Source: Accumulibacter sp.
GTDB taxonomy: Bacteria > Pseudomonadota > Gammaproteobacteria > Burkholderiales > Rhodocyclaceae
Assembly (NCBI GenBank): GCA_020049495.1
Contig: JAIFKU010000032.1
Coordinates: forward strand, 1 to 41,521
DNA: 41,521 nucleotides
Reading direction: 5' to 3'
Each line of letters opens with the position of its first letter. Position 1 is the first letter of the stretch. A program made the translations under genes and the position numbers. Of this stretch, positions 16,410 through 24,462 are shown piece by piece. The notes beneath the pieces were generated by a model. It was given only the letters and a program-made list of their open reading frames with translations. It had not been told where the DNA came from and ran no database searches.

Positions 16410-17741
16410 ATGGAAACGAACGCCACAAACACCACCGCCGAAGCCGCGCAGCTGACGAACGCCCTGGAGCGTCGTCTGGATCTTGCGGTGGCTATTGCCG
16501 ATCTCGACCGGGAAATCGATCAACGCCTGAAGCGTTTGGGCAAGACGATGAAGATGCCGGGCTTCCGTCCGGGCAAGGTGCCGGCCAATATCGTCAGGCA
16601 GCAATACGGCGACCAGGCGCGTCACGAAGCGCTTAATGAAGCCCTTGAACGGGCCTTTGGCGAGACCGCCAAGGCCCAGCAACTGCGCGTTGCCGGCTAC
16701 CCGAACATCGAGCCGAAGAAGAGCGACAGCACGACCCATATCGAGTTCTCTGCGGTCTTCGAGGTCTATCCCGAAATCAGGCTGGGGGAACTCAATGACG
16801 TGGAGATCGAGCGTCCGGTGCTGGAAGTCGGTGCCGCTGAAATGGAGAGCACGCTGGCTGTCCTGCGCAAACAGCGTGTACGCTACGAACCGGTTGATCG
16901 CGCCGCCGCCAAGGGTGACCGGGCGACGATTGATTTCCTCGGCAAGAAGGATGGCGTGCCTTTCCAGGGTGGACAAGCCAATGACTATCCTTTCGTGCTC
17001 GGTGAAGGCGCCATGCTGGCTGATTTTGAAAACGCCGTGATCGGACTCAAGGCCGGCGAAGAAAAAACCTTCGAAATGACCTTCCCTGCCGATTATTCCG
17101 CCAAGGATCTGGCCGGCCAAGCCGTAAGCTTCGCGATCACCGTCAAGGAAGTGCGTGAAGCCATCCTGCCCGAGGTTGATGCGGAGTTTGCCAAGACGCT
17201 CGGTGTCGAGGATGGCGATGTCGTCAAGATGCATGCCGAAATCGAGACCAATCTGAAGCGCGAGGTCAAGAAGCGTCTGCAGGACAAGGTCAAGGATCAG
17301 GTCATGGATGCGTTGCTCAAGGCCAATCCGATCGATGTTCCGAACGCCCTGGTCGACATGGAAATTCAGCGTTTGATGCAGGCTGCACGCCAGGATATGG
17401 AGCAGCGTGGCGGGGTCAAGATGAAGGACTTCCCGATGCAGCGTGAATGGTTTGTCGATCAGGCCAAGCGTCGGGTCAGTCTCGGTCTGATTCTGTCGGA
17501 GATCGTCAAGGTCAAGGAACTGCATGCCAAGGCCGACCAGATCAAGTCGATTGTCGAAGAGGCGGCGCAGAGCTACGAGCATCCCGAGGAAGTGATCCGC
17601 TGGTACTACGCCCAACCGCAGCGTCTCTCCGAGATCGAAGGCGTGGCTATTGAAAACAATGTCGTTGCCTGGGCACTATCCAGCGCCAGGGTTGTCGACA
17701 AGGCTGTTGCCTTTGACGAGTTGATGGGCCAGAAATCCTGA
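16410..17741 (+). CDS. tig: Trigger factor, ribosome-associated chaperone and prolyl isomerase
   Basis: A 443-residue protein with the three trigger-factor domains. The N-terminal ribosome-binding domain (1-115) has the signature GFRPGKVP. A FKBP-type prolyl isomerase domain (about 160-245) and a helical C-terminal chaperone domain follow. It binds nascent chains at the ribosome exit tunnel. The start METNATNTT at 16410 fits the family. It lies 6 nt after the tRNA-Leu CCA with no room for a normal ribosome-binding site. It heads the tig-clpP-clpX-lon cluster found in many proteobacteria. Confidence 0.96.
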   Translation: METNATNTTAEAAQLTNALERRLDLAVAIADLDREIDQRLKRLGKTMKMPGFRPGKVPANIVRQQYGDQARHEALNEALERAFGETAKAQQLRVAGYPNIEPKKSDSTTHIEFSAVFEVYPEIRLGELNDVEIERPVLEVGAAEMESTLAVLRKQRVRYEPVDRAAAKGDRATIDFLGKKDGVPFQGGQANDYPFVLGEGAMLADFENAVIGLKAGEEKTFEMTFPADYSAKDLAGQAVSFAITVKEVREAILPEVDAEFAKTLGVEDGDVVKMHAEIETNLKREVKKRLQDKVKDQVMDALLKANPIDVPNALVDMEIQRLMQAARQDMEQRGGVKMKDFPMQREWFVDQAKRRVSLGLILSEIVKVKELHAKADQIKSIVEEAAQSYEHPEEVIRWYYAQPQRLSEIEGVAIENNVVAWALSSARVVDKAVAFDELMGQKS

Positions 17742-17768
17742 AACTCTCCCTCACACCAAGGAGTTGGA

Positions 17769-18407
17769 ATGAGTCTTGATCGTTTTGCATCCGCAGACAA
17801 CTGGGATCCGCAGGCACTGGGTCTGGTGCCGATGGTGGTCGAGCAGAGCGGGCGGGGTGAGCGGGCCTACGATATCTATTCGCGCCTGCTCAAGGAGCGC
17901 GTCATCTTTCTGGTTGGACCGGTCAATGACGTGACGGCCAATCTGGTTGTCGCGCAGTTGCTCTTTCTTGAGGCCGAGAATCCCGACAAGGACATCCATT
18001 TCTACATCAATTCACCGGGCGGCTCGGTCTCGGCCGGGATGTCGGTTTACGACACGATGCAGTTCATCAAGCCGGACGTGTCGACGCTGTGCATGGGGCA
18101 GGCCTGTTCGATGGGCGCGTTCCTGCTCACGGCCGGCGCCAAGGGCAAGCGTTTTGCGTTGCCCAATTCTCGGGTGATGATTCACCAGCCGATGGGGGGG
18201 TTCCAGGGCCAGGCCTCGGATATCGCCATTCACGCCAAGGAAATACTTTCCCTGCGCGCCAAGCTCAACGAAATCATGGCGCATCACACCGGACAGCCGA
18301 TCGAGCGCATCGAGCGCGATACCGACCGTGACAATTTCCTTTCGGCACAGGAAGCGGCAGAATACGGTCTGATCGACAAGGTTCTGGCCAACCGCGAAGC
18401 AGTCTGA
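17769..18407 (+). CDS. clpP: ATP-dependent Clp protease proteolytic subunit
   Basis: A 212-residue serine protease. The catalytic triad is Ser114 ([11 protein letters not shown]), His139 (MIHQPMGG) and Asp188, with the usual family spacing. It forms the tetradecameric barrel that works with ClpX or ClpA. The N-terminal propeptide ends near residue 17. An excellent AAGGAG lies 7 nt before the ATG. It follows tig by 27 bp, so the two are likely cotranscribed. Confidence 0.97.
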   Translation: MSLDRFASADNWDPQALGLVPMVVEQSGRGERAYDIYSRLLKERVIFLVGPVNDVTANLVVAQLLFLEAENPDKDIHFYINSPGGSVSAGMSVYDTMQFIKPDVSTLCMGQACSMGAFLLTAGAKGKRFALPNSRVMIHQPMGGFQGQASDIAIHAKEILSLRAKLNEIMAHHTGQPIERIERDTDRDNFLSAQEAAEYGLIDKVLANREAV

Positions 18408-18487
18408 CGCTGCGCGTGACGGCAGAATTGATTCAGGATTCGGTTTTAGGACCGGATCAATCGTCACATGGAATGAGGTAGGCCGAT

Positions 18488-19759
18488 ATGGCTGAAAAGA
18501 AAAGCGGCAGCGAAAAATTGCTCTACTGTTCGTTCTGCGGCAAGAGCCAGCATGAAGTGAAAAAGCTCATCGCCGGACCGTCCGTGTTCATCTGCGACGA
18601 GTGCATCGAGCTGTGCAACGATATCGTCCGCGACGAGATCTCTGCCGACCAGGGCGGCAAGGTGGCCAAGAGCGATCTGCCGACGCCGAAAGAAATTTCC
18701 GGCCTGCTTGACCAGTATGTGATCGGACAGGAAACGGCCAAGCGGATTCTGGCCGTGGCGGTTTATAACCACTACAAGCGCCTGCGTCATTTCGGCAAGG
18801 TCGGCGACGACGTTGAACTGGCCAAGAGCAACATCCTGCTCATCGGGCCGACCGGTTCGGGCAAGACACTGCTGGCGCAGACGCTGGCGCGCATGCTCAA
18901 TGTGCCGTTCGTGATGGCCGATGCGACGACGCTGACCGAAGCCGGCTACGTCGGTGAGGACGTTGAAAACATCATCCAGAAACTCTTGCAGAAGTGCGAC
19001 TACGATACCGATAAGGCCCAGCAGGGCATCGTCTATATCGATGAGATCGACAAGATTTCGCGCAAATCGGATAACCCCTCGATTACCCGCGATGTGTCCG
19101 GAGAAGGCGTGCAGCAGGCCTTGCTCAAGCTGATCGAGGGCACGGTGGCTTCGGTTCCCCCACAGGGCGGGCGCAAGCACCCGAACCAGGATTTCGTACA
19201 GGTCGATACGACCAACATTCTGTTCGTCTGCGGCGGCGCCTTCGACGGTCTGGAGAAGGTTATCCGCAATCGTTCCGAGCGCGGCGGCATGGGTTTCGGC
19301 GCCGAAGTGAAGAGCAAGGACGACAAGAAAGCGATCGGTGAAGTACTGCGTACGGTCGAACCCGAAGACCTGATCAAATTCGGCCTGATCCCCGAACTGA
19401 TCGGGCGTCTGCCGGTGATTGCCACGCTTGAAGAACTGTCCAGCGAAGCGCTGGTACAGATTCTGATCGAGCCGAAGAATGCGCTGGTCAAGCAGTATCA
19501 GAAGCTGTTCTCGATGGAAGGCGTCGAACTCGAGATTCGTCCGGCGGCGATGGTCGCCATTGCCAGGCGTGCGCTGGATCGCAAGACCGGTGCGCGCGGC
19601 CTGAGGTCGATTCTCGAATCCGTCCTGCTCGATACCATGTACGAGCTCCCCGGCATGGAGAATGTCGCGAAGGTCGTGATTGACGAGAATATGATCAGCA
19701 GTGATGCCAAGCCGATCCTGATCTACGCTGACCAGCCCAAGGTTTCGGGCGCCAACTGA
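18488..19759 (+). CDS. clpX: ATP-dependent Clp protease ATP-binding subunit
   Basis: A 423-residue AAA+ unfoldase. The N-terminal C4 zinc-binding domain is [15 protein letters not shown] with CDECIELC. Walker A is GPTGSGKT, Walker B is [10 protein letters not shown], and the ClpP-docking loop (IGF type) lies in the usual region. It unfolds tagged substrates for ClpP. GAGGTAGG precedes the ATG. The 80-bp gap after clpP contains an imperfect inverted repeat (ATTGATTC / GGATCAAT). Confidence 0.97.
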   Translation: MAEKKSGSEKLLYCSFCGKSQHEVKKLIAGPSVFICDECIELCNDIVRDEISADQGGKVAKSDLPTPKEISGLLDQYVIGQETAKRILAVAVYNHYKRLRHFGKVGDDVELAKSNILLIGPTGSGKTLLAQTLARMLNVPFVMADATTLTEAGYVGEDVENIIQKLLQKCDYDTDKAQQGIVYIDEIDKISRKSDNPSITRDVSGEGVQQALLKLIEGTVASVPPQGGRKHPNQDFVQVDTTNILFVCGGAFDGLEKVIRNRSERGGMGFGAEVKSKDDKKAIGEVLRTVEPEDLIKFGLIPELIGRLPVIATLEELSSEALVQILIEPKNALVKQYQKLFSMEGVELEIRPAAMVAIARRALDRKTGARGLRSILESVLLDTMYELPGMENVAKVVIDENMISSDAKPILIYADQPKVSGAN

Positions 19760-19792
19760 TTTCAGGCCGCTGCCTCCGGTCGCTGCCGGCGG

Positions 19793-19820
19793 CTTGAAAT
19801 ATGGACTCATGTCCCCATCT
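19793..19820 (+). promoter_or_regulatory. Heat-shock (sigma-32) promoter upstream of lon
   Basis: CTTGAAA (19793-19799), a 13-bp spacer and CCCCATCT (19813-19820) match the sigma-32 consensus (CTTGAAA, CCCCATNT). The predicted start gives a short leader before the lon ATG at 19854. Heat induction of lon is well known in other proteobacteria. Confidence 0.82.
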
Positions 19821-19853
19821 CGGGGTCTGTACGCTTACCTTTAGAGCCAATTG

Positions 19854-22268
19854 ATGCCTACGAATCTTCTTCTGTCTGCCGAGTCCGTTGAACTGCCGCT
19901 GTTGCCGCTGCGTGACGTGGTCGTTTTCCCGCACATGGTGATCCCGCTCTTCGTCGGGCGGCCCAAATCGATCAAGGCGCTTGAAGTGGCTATGGAAGCC
20001 GGCAATGGCATCCTGCTGGTGGCGCAAAAGTCGGCGGTCAAGGACGAGCCGGAAGCCGAGGATCTCTACAGCATCGGCTGCGTGGCCAACATCCTGCAAA
20101 TGCTCAAGCTGCCCGACGGTACCGTGAAGGTGCTGGTCGAGGGCACGCAGCGCGCGCATGTCGATCTGATCGAGACCCGGGACGAAATGTTTGTGGCTAC
20201 TGCGCGGCCAGTCGCCGTGGAGGATGGCGTCGATCACGAGGTCGAAGCGCTGCGCCGTGCTGTCATTGCGCAGTTCGATCAGTACGTCAAGCTCAACAAG
20301 AAGATTCCGCCGGAAATCCTGACCTCGATCGCTGGGATCGAAGAAGCCGGTCGTCTGGCCGATACGATTGCCGCGCACCTGCCGCTCAAGCTTGAGCAGA
20401 AGCAGGAAGTGCTCGAGATGTTCGAGATCCGTCCGCGCATCGAACGGCTGCTATCGCAACTGGAAACCGAAATCGACATTCTTCAGGTCGAGAAACGCAT
20501 CCGCGGTCGCGTCAAGCGTCAGATGGAGAAAAGCCAGCGCGAGTATTACCTCAACGAGCAGGTCAAGGCCATCCAGAAGGAATTGGGCGAAGGCGAAGAG
20601 GGCGCCGATTTCGACGAACTCGATAAAAAGGTCAAGGCCGCCGGCATGAGCAAGGAGGGCCTCGCCAAGGCGCAGTCCGAACTCAAGAAACTCAAGCTGA
20701 TGTCGCCGATGTCGGCCGAGGCCACTGTCGTGCGCAGTTTCATCGATACCCTGATCAACCTGCCGTGGCGCAAGAAGACGCGGATCAGCAAGGATCTGGC
20801 CGAGGCCGGCAAGATCCTCGACAAGGACCACTGGGGCCTGGAGAAGGTCAAGGAACGCATCATCGAATACCTTGCCGTGCAACAGCGGGTGGATAAACTC
20901 AAGGCGCCGATCCTTTGCCTGGTCGGGCCTCCCGGTGTCGGCAAGACTTCGCTGGGCCAGTCGATCGCCAGTGCGACCGGACGCAAGTTCGTGCGCATGA
21001 GCCTCGGCGGCGTGCGCGACGAAGCCGAGATTCGCGGCCATCGCCGGACCTACATCGGTTCGATGCCGGGCAAGATCCTGCAGAACATGACCAAGGTGGC
21101 AGTCAAGAACCCGCTCTTCCTGCTCGACGAAGTCGACAAGATGGGGCAGGATTTCCGTGGCGATCCGAGTTCGGCGCTGCTTGAGGTGCTCGACCCCGAA
21201 CAGAATTCAACCTTTGTCGATCATTACGTCGAGGTTGAATACGATCTCTCGGAAGTGATGTTCGTGGCTACCGCCAATACGATGAATATTCCGGCACCTC
21301 TGCTCGATCGCATGGAGGTGATTCGTCTTTCCGGTTATACGGAAGATGAAAAGATCAACATTGCCCATCGTTATCTTCTGCCCAAGCAGATGAAAACCAA
21401 CGGTCTGAAAAAGACCGAGCTGACGATAGCCGAAAGCGCGTTGCGCGACATCGTCCGCTACTACACCCGTGAAGCCGGCGTGCGTGCGCTTGAGCGCGAT
21501 ATTTCGAAGATCTGCCGCAAGGTGGTGAAGACGCTGCTGCTCAAGAAAAGCCAGACGCGCATTGCGGTCACGGCGCGCAATCTCGACAAGTTCCTCGGCG
21601 TTCGTCGCTACAATTTCGGCATGGCCGAGCGCGAGAATCAGGTCGGTCAGGTGACCGGTCTGGCATGGACGGAAGTTGGCGGCGAGTTGCTGACCATCGA
21701 GTCCGTCGTGCTGCCGGGCAAGGGCAAGACGATCACCACCGGCAAGCTCGGCGAAGTGATGCAGGAGTCGATCCAGGCCGCCCTGTCGGTGGTCAGGAAG
21801 CGTTCCCGGTCACTGGGTATCGCCGACGATTTCTACCAGAAGAGCGACATCCATATCCACTTGCCGGAAGGCGCGATTCCAAAGGATGGTCCTTCGGCCG
21901 GCGTCGGCATCTGCACGGCGCTGGTTTCCGTGCTGACGGGTATCCCGGTGTGTTGCGATGTGGCGATGACTGGCGAGATCACCTTGCGCGGAGAAGTGTT
22001 GCCGATTGGCGGGCTCAAGGAAAAACTCCTGGCCGCGGTACGTGGCGGCCTCGGGCGGGTGCTGATTCCGGAAGAGAATGTCAGGGATCTCGCCGAGATT
22101 CCCGACAACATCAAGAACAAGCTCGAAATCATTCCGGTCAAGTGGATTGATCGGGTGCTTGAACTGGCGCTCGAGCGTTTGCCGCAGGCCTTGCCGGATG
22201 TAGAAGCAACACCCGCTGTTGGTGCGGGAACCGAGAACGGTTCTGCACAATCCATCGTTACTCATTGA
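19854..22268 (+). CDS. lon: ATP-dependent protease Lon
   Basis: An 804-residue LonA protease. The N-terminal substrate-binding domain starts LPLLPLRDVVVFPHMVIPLFVGR. The AAA+ domain has Walker A GPPGVGKTS and LLDEVDKM. The C-terminal protease domain has catalytic Ser in KDGPSAGVG and the partner Lys about 43 residues later in GGLKEKLLAA. It degrades misfolded and regulatory proteins in the cytoplasm, including many antitoxins, which matters for the two toxin-antitoxin loci in this window. I chose the ATG at 19854 over the TTG one codon upstream. Confidence 0.97.
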   Translation: MPTNLLLSAESVELPLLPLRDVVVFPHMVIPLFVGRPKSIKALEVAMEAGNGILLVAQKSAVKDEPEAEDLYSIGCVANILQMLKLPDGTVKVLVEGTQRAHVDLIETRDEMFVATARPVAVEDGVDHEVEALRRAVIAQFDQYVKLNKKIPPEILTSIAGIEEAGRLADTIAAHLPLKLEQKQEVLEMFEIRPRIERLLSQLETEIDILQVEKRIRGRVKRQMEKSQREYYLNEQVKAIQKELGEGEEGADFDELDKKVKAAGMSKEGLAKAQSELKKLKLMSPMSAEATVVRSFIDTLINLPWRKKTRISKDLAEAGKILDKDHWGLEKVKERIIEYLAVQQRVDKLKAPILCLVGPPGVGKTSLGQSIASATGRKFVRMSLGGVRDEAEIRGHRRTYIGSMPGKILQNMTKVAVKNPLFLLDEVDKMGQDFRGDPSSALLEVLDPEQNSTFVDHYVEVEYDLSEVMFVATANTMNIPAPLLDRMEVIRLSGYTEDEKINIAHRYLLPKQMKTNGLKKTELTIAESALRDIVRYYTREAGVRALERDISKICRKVVKTLLLKKSQTRIAVTARNLDKFLGVRRYNFGMAERENQVGQVTGLAWTEVGGELLTIESVVLPGKGKTITTGKLGEVMQESIQAALSVVRKRSRSLGIADDFYQKSDIHIHLPEGAIPKDGPSAGVGICTALVSVLTGIPVCCDVAMTGEITLRGEVLPIGGLKEKLLAAVRGGLGRVLIPEENVRDLAEIPDNIKNKLEIIPVKWIDRVLELALERLPQALPDVEATPAVGAGTENGSAQSIVTH

Positions 22269-22281
22269 TTCAACATCAAAG

Positions 22282-22308
22282 CATGCCGGGAGCAAGTCTT
22301 CCGGCATG
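22282..22308 (+). terminator. Hairpin after lon, weak terminator candidate
   Basis: Arms CATGCCGG (22282-22289) and CCGGCATG (22301-22308) flank an 11-nt loop, 13 bp after the lon stop. No clear T-run follows, so termination is uncertain. Confidence 0.4.
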
Positions 22309-22350
22309 TCCGCACATTTTCAGTGCTGCGCAAAATCCCCCAAAATCCGC

Positions 22351-22380
22351 TTGACACAAGGTTTTCAGCCTTGTTATAAG
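22351..22380 (+). promoter_or_regulatory. Sigma-70 promoter for hupB
   Basis: Perfect -35 TTGACA (22351-22356) and -10 TATAAG (22375-22380) with an 18-bp spacer. The leader to the GTG start would be about 55 nt. A strong promoter fits an abundant nucleoid protein. Confidence 0.78.
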
Positions 22381-22439
22381 ACTCCTGCAGGGCTTCCTGT
22401 TCTTCCATGTTCTTTCACTACCAATCGAAGGGGTCATAC

Positions 22440-22712
22440 GTGAATAAATCTGAACTGATTGATCAAATCGCCAAGTCTGCTGATCTGTCCAAGGCGGCTG
22501 CCGGTCGTGCACTTGATGCCACTATTGCTGCGGTGAAGACGTCCCTCAAAAAGGGCGGGATGGTAACTCTGGTTGGTTTCGGAACCTTCTACGTCGGCAA
22601 GCGCGCTGCGCGCAGCGGTCGTAACCCGCGCACGGGTGCCGCAATCAAGATCAAGGCGGCCAAGGTGCCGAAGTTCCGCGCTGGCAAAGGCCTCAAGGAT
22701 GCTGTAAACTAA
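22440..22712 (+). CDS. hupB: DNA-binding protein HU
   Basis: A 90-residue histone-like protein. It begins with a GTG-coded start followed by [11 protein letters not shown], has the core [26 protein letters not shown] beta arm, and ends [17 protein letters not shown]. It bends and compacts DNA as a dimer. I chose GTG at 22440 because it gives the normal HU N-terminus and has GAAGGGG 7 nt upstream; an earlier in-frame ATG at 22407 would add 11 non-homologous residues. Confidence 0.96.
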   Translation: MNKSELIDQIAKSADLSKAAAGRALDATIAAVKTSLKKGGMVTLVGFGTFYVGKRAARSGRNPRTGAAIKIKAAKVPKFRAGKGLKDAVN

Positions 22713-22738
22713 CAGGCTTAGTGCTTTACACACGGTAT

Positions 22739-22814
22739 GGGTGCTTAGCTCAGTTGGTAGAGCGCTAGCCTTACAAGCTGGATGTCGGCGGTTCGAGCCC
22801 GTCAGCACCCACCA
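22739..22814 (+). tRNA. tRNA-Val (anticodon UAC)
   Basis: 76 nt with encoded CCA. Acceptor arms GGGTGCT and AGCACCC pair perfectly. The anticodon loop CTTACAA gives UAC. It lies 26 bp after hupB and may be cotranscribed with it. Confidence 0.97.
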
Positions 22815-22847
22815 AATGCAGTTCCAGAAAACTCCAAGAAGATTTTT

Positions 22848-22875
22848 AAGCCCGCCTGATAGCGGGCTTTTATTT
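22848..22875 (+). terminator. Intrinsic terminator after tRNA-Val
   Basis: Stem AAGCCCGC / GCGGGCTT with loop CTGATA, followed by a T-rich stretch (TTTATTT). It should end the hupB/tRNA-Val transcript. Confidence 0.85.
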
Positions 22876-22887
22876 GGTTTGTCGTCT

Positions 22888-23020
22888 GTTAAGGAAAGTC
22901 TGATTTATTCGTCACCACTGCGAAAGCTGGGGTCCAGTTTGTTGGTTCTCCTGGATTCCGGCATCCCAAGGGCACTTTCTGCGGGGCGCTTTCGCCGGAA
23001 TGACGGATTTGAAATACTTC
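22888..23020. repeat. Dispersed palindromic repeat, family A copy 3
   Basis: Left end GTTAAGGAAAGTCTGATT. It ends with GCCGGAATGACGGATTTG then AAATACTTC, as in copies 2 and 4. The interior is shorter than in copy 2. It lies just downstream of the tRNA-Val terminator and just before a small gene. Confidence 0.85.
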
Positions 23021-23040
23021 GTCATCCGGGTAATAAACTC

Positions 23041-23301
23041 ATGCGTTCAACTCGTGCAGCCGCCGCCATTGCCAGGCTGAATTCCCGCAGTGAGGGACAC
23101 CGTTATGTGATGGTATTGACGGGTGCTGGCCTGTTCAAACTGCAGGAGCAGTCTGACGGGGACTGCAAGCCGCTTTCCGAAGCCCTGTCGCTGGATGAGT
23201 TTGTGCGCCTTGTCGATTCCATGGGGCCGCAAAAGATTCGTCGCATGACAAAGAATGACGCTGCTTTTGCGCAGCAGTTGGTGAGGAAACCCAAGGCATG
23301 A
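23041..23301 (+). CDS. Small protein of unknown function, 86 aa
   Basis: A basic 86-residue protein without a signal peptide or membrane segment (starts MRSTRAAAAIARLNSRSEGH, ends RKPKA). The middle (YVMVLTGAGLFKLQ, then EALSLDEFVRLVDSMG) looks like a folded alpha/beta protein, and codon use fits the neighbours. I do not recognise a family. The open frame extends upstream through the repeat into tRNA-Val, so the ATG at 23041 is the sensible start, although its ribosome site is poor. The right end of repeat copy 3 lies about 20 bp upstream. Confidence 0.62.
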   Translation: MRSTRAAAAIARLNSRSEGHRYVMVLTGAGLFKLQEQSDGDCKPLSEALSLDEFVRLVDSMGPQKIRRMTKNDAAFAQQLVRKPKA

Positions 23302-23382
23302 GTACTGGGAAAAAATCCCCGCCATGCAAGGCAGGAATTGAAATTCGGAAACAGATCAGCAATGAGGTGGAAAATCGGGGCT

Positions 23383-23592
23383 TTAGATCAGGACCACGTC
23401 GGTAGCGTCGACAACAATCCGGAAGTTTGCTCCGTAGCAGATCAACTTCCGTACCCCCCGACTGACCCCCGTCACCAAAAAGCAGTTTTCCAGGGCATGT
23501 CCTTTGCGCAGTGCCCGGTTGTTGATCTCCTGATAGACCAGTTTGTTGAGTCGGACGGCTCTTCCCACATAGTGGTGCAGTTCTGTCTTCAT
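23383..23592 (-). CDS. Small conserved-looking protein of unknown function, 69 aa
   Basis: A 69-residue protein starting MKTELHHYVGRAVRLNK and ending VVDATDVVLI. A very good ribosome site (GAGGAAGG) lies 5 nt before the ATG at 23592, which decides the start over an upstream ATG at 23703. The sequence has a compact alpha/beta look with one long basic helix and no transmembrane segment. I do not recognise a domain. It is transcribed against its neighbours and lies between the two tRNAs. Confidence 0.68.
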   Translation of the reverse strand: MKTELHHYVGRAVRLNKLVYQEINNRALRKGHALENCFLVTGVSRGVRKLICYGANFRIVVDATDVVLI

Positions 23593-23862
23593 GTTACCTT
23601 CCTCGTGTGTCTCCGGTTGAAGCAAGGAGACTGTCTGTTTTGGAGAAGCTCGCAAAGCAAGCCACGGGGCATAGCAGGATTCAAAATGCAACGAAGTACT
23701 CAACTTCAGTCAGAAACCCTGCACAAGAGTGCGATGAAACCATTGTCAGCAAATCAGGTTACGGCTTGGTGACTGCGGTAATTTTTCGTCGGCTGGCGCT
23801 GATTGAATCATCGCAAACCATGGTGCAATCTCCTCAGACAAGGTGATTCCGGGAGGGAGTCG

Positions 23863-24075
23863 ATGGATAAAGATTATGTCTCGCCTCTCCCCATGTCTGT
23901 GGTGTCTTTGTCGCTGTTCTGTAACGGCATGTTGCAGGAGCAGGGCGCGCAAATTCCCTTCGCGTACCCTGAGAAATGGCAAAGTGGTCGGTGCGGAGAA
24001 TCAACAGCGCGCAAGGCTTCGCGCTTCACGCCCCATCGCTATGCGGTGTTGTCTGTTTTCGTCCAGCACTTTTAA
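23863..24075 (+). CDS. Possible 70-aa open reading frame, doubtful
   Basis: The ATG at 23863 follows a strong GGGAGGGAG site, which is the only positive evidence. The predicted protein (MDKDYVSPLPMSVVSLSLFC at the start) shows no recognisable domain and its second half has mixed, unstructured composition. Apart from this frame I see no gene between 23593 and 24310. Confidence 0.3.
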   Translation: MDKDYVSPLPMSVVSLSLFCNGMLQEQGAQIPFAYPEKWQSGRCGESTARKASRFTPHRYAVLSVFVQHF

Positions 24076-24098
24076 TTGCACCTGCCAATCAAGATGTA

Positions 24099-24127
24099 TT
24101 GAGCTGGCTTGAGGGCTAAGGTATGAT
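24099..24127 (+). promoter_or_regulatory. Sigma-70-type promoter upstream of tRNA-Asp
   Basis: TTGAGC (24099-24104) and TATGAT (24122-24127) with a 17-bp spacer. The leader to tRNA-Asp would be about 175 nt, in which I see no gene. Confidence 0.58.
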
Positions 24128-24310
24128 ACGCCCCGTCTCGATCAAACTGCATTTTTCAGCAGTGACATGAATTCAGGACTGTCTTCAGGGGTAAGCCTTG
24201 CAGATGATGTTGGCGGGTTTCCCACGGACTCGTTCGAGGGGGCCGGCAGCAGGAAGAGCAACAAGACGATGCGCTGTCGTTCGCGTGGTCGGTAGGCTAT
24301 GTACCACTGG

Positions 24311-24387
24311 GGAGTGGTAGTTCAGTTGGTTAGAATACCGGCCTGTCACGCCGGGGGTCGCGGGTTCGAGTCCCGTCCACTCCGCCA
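24311..24387 (+). tRNA. tRNA-Asp (anticodon GUC)
   Basis: 77 nt with encoded CCA. Acceptor arms GGAGTGG and CCACTCC pair; the anticodon stem CCGGC/GCCGG encloses CTGTCAC, giving GUC. Confidence 0.97.
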
Positions 24388-24395
24388 CTAGCAAA

Positions 24396-24421
24396 AGGTG
24401 AACGCAAGTTCGCCTTTTTTG
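24396..24421 (+). terminator. Intrinsic terminator after tRNA-Asp
   Basis: Stem AGGTGAAC / GTTCGCCT with a GCAA tetraloop, followed by a run of Ts. It separates tRNA-Asp from ppiD. Confidence 0.82.
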
Positions 24422-24462
24422 TTATTGCTTCAATCTTTCAACTGGACTAGCGGGCAATCATC

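Noticed and set aside
16216..16428. N-terminal extension of hpnC
   Set aside because: The extra 71 residues are the antisense of tRNA-Leu and its flank; the family N-terminus is at 16215.
24185..24394. Minus-strand 69-aa frame reading GLEPATPGVTGRYSNQLNY
   Set aside because: This is the familiar spurious protein from the antisense of a tRNA gene, here tRNA-Asp.
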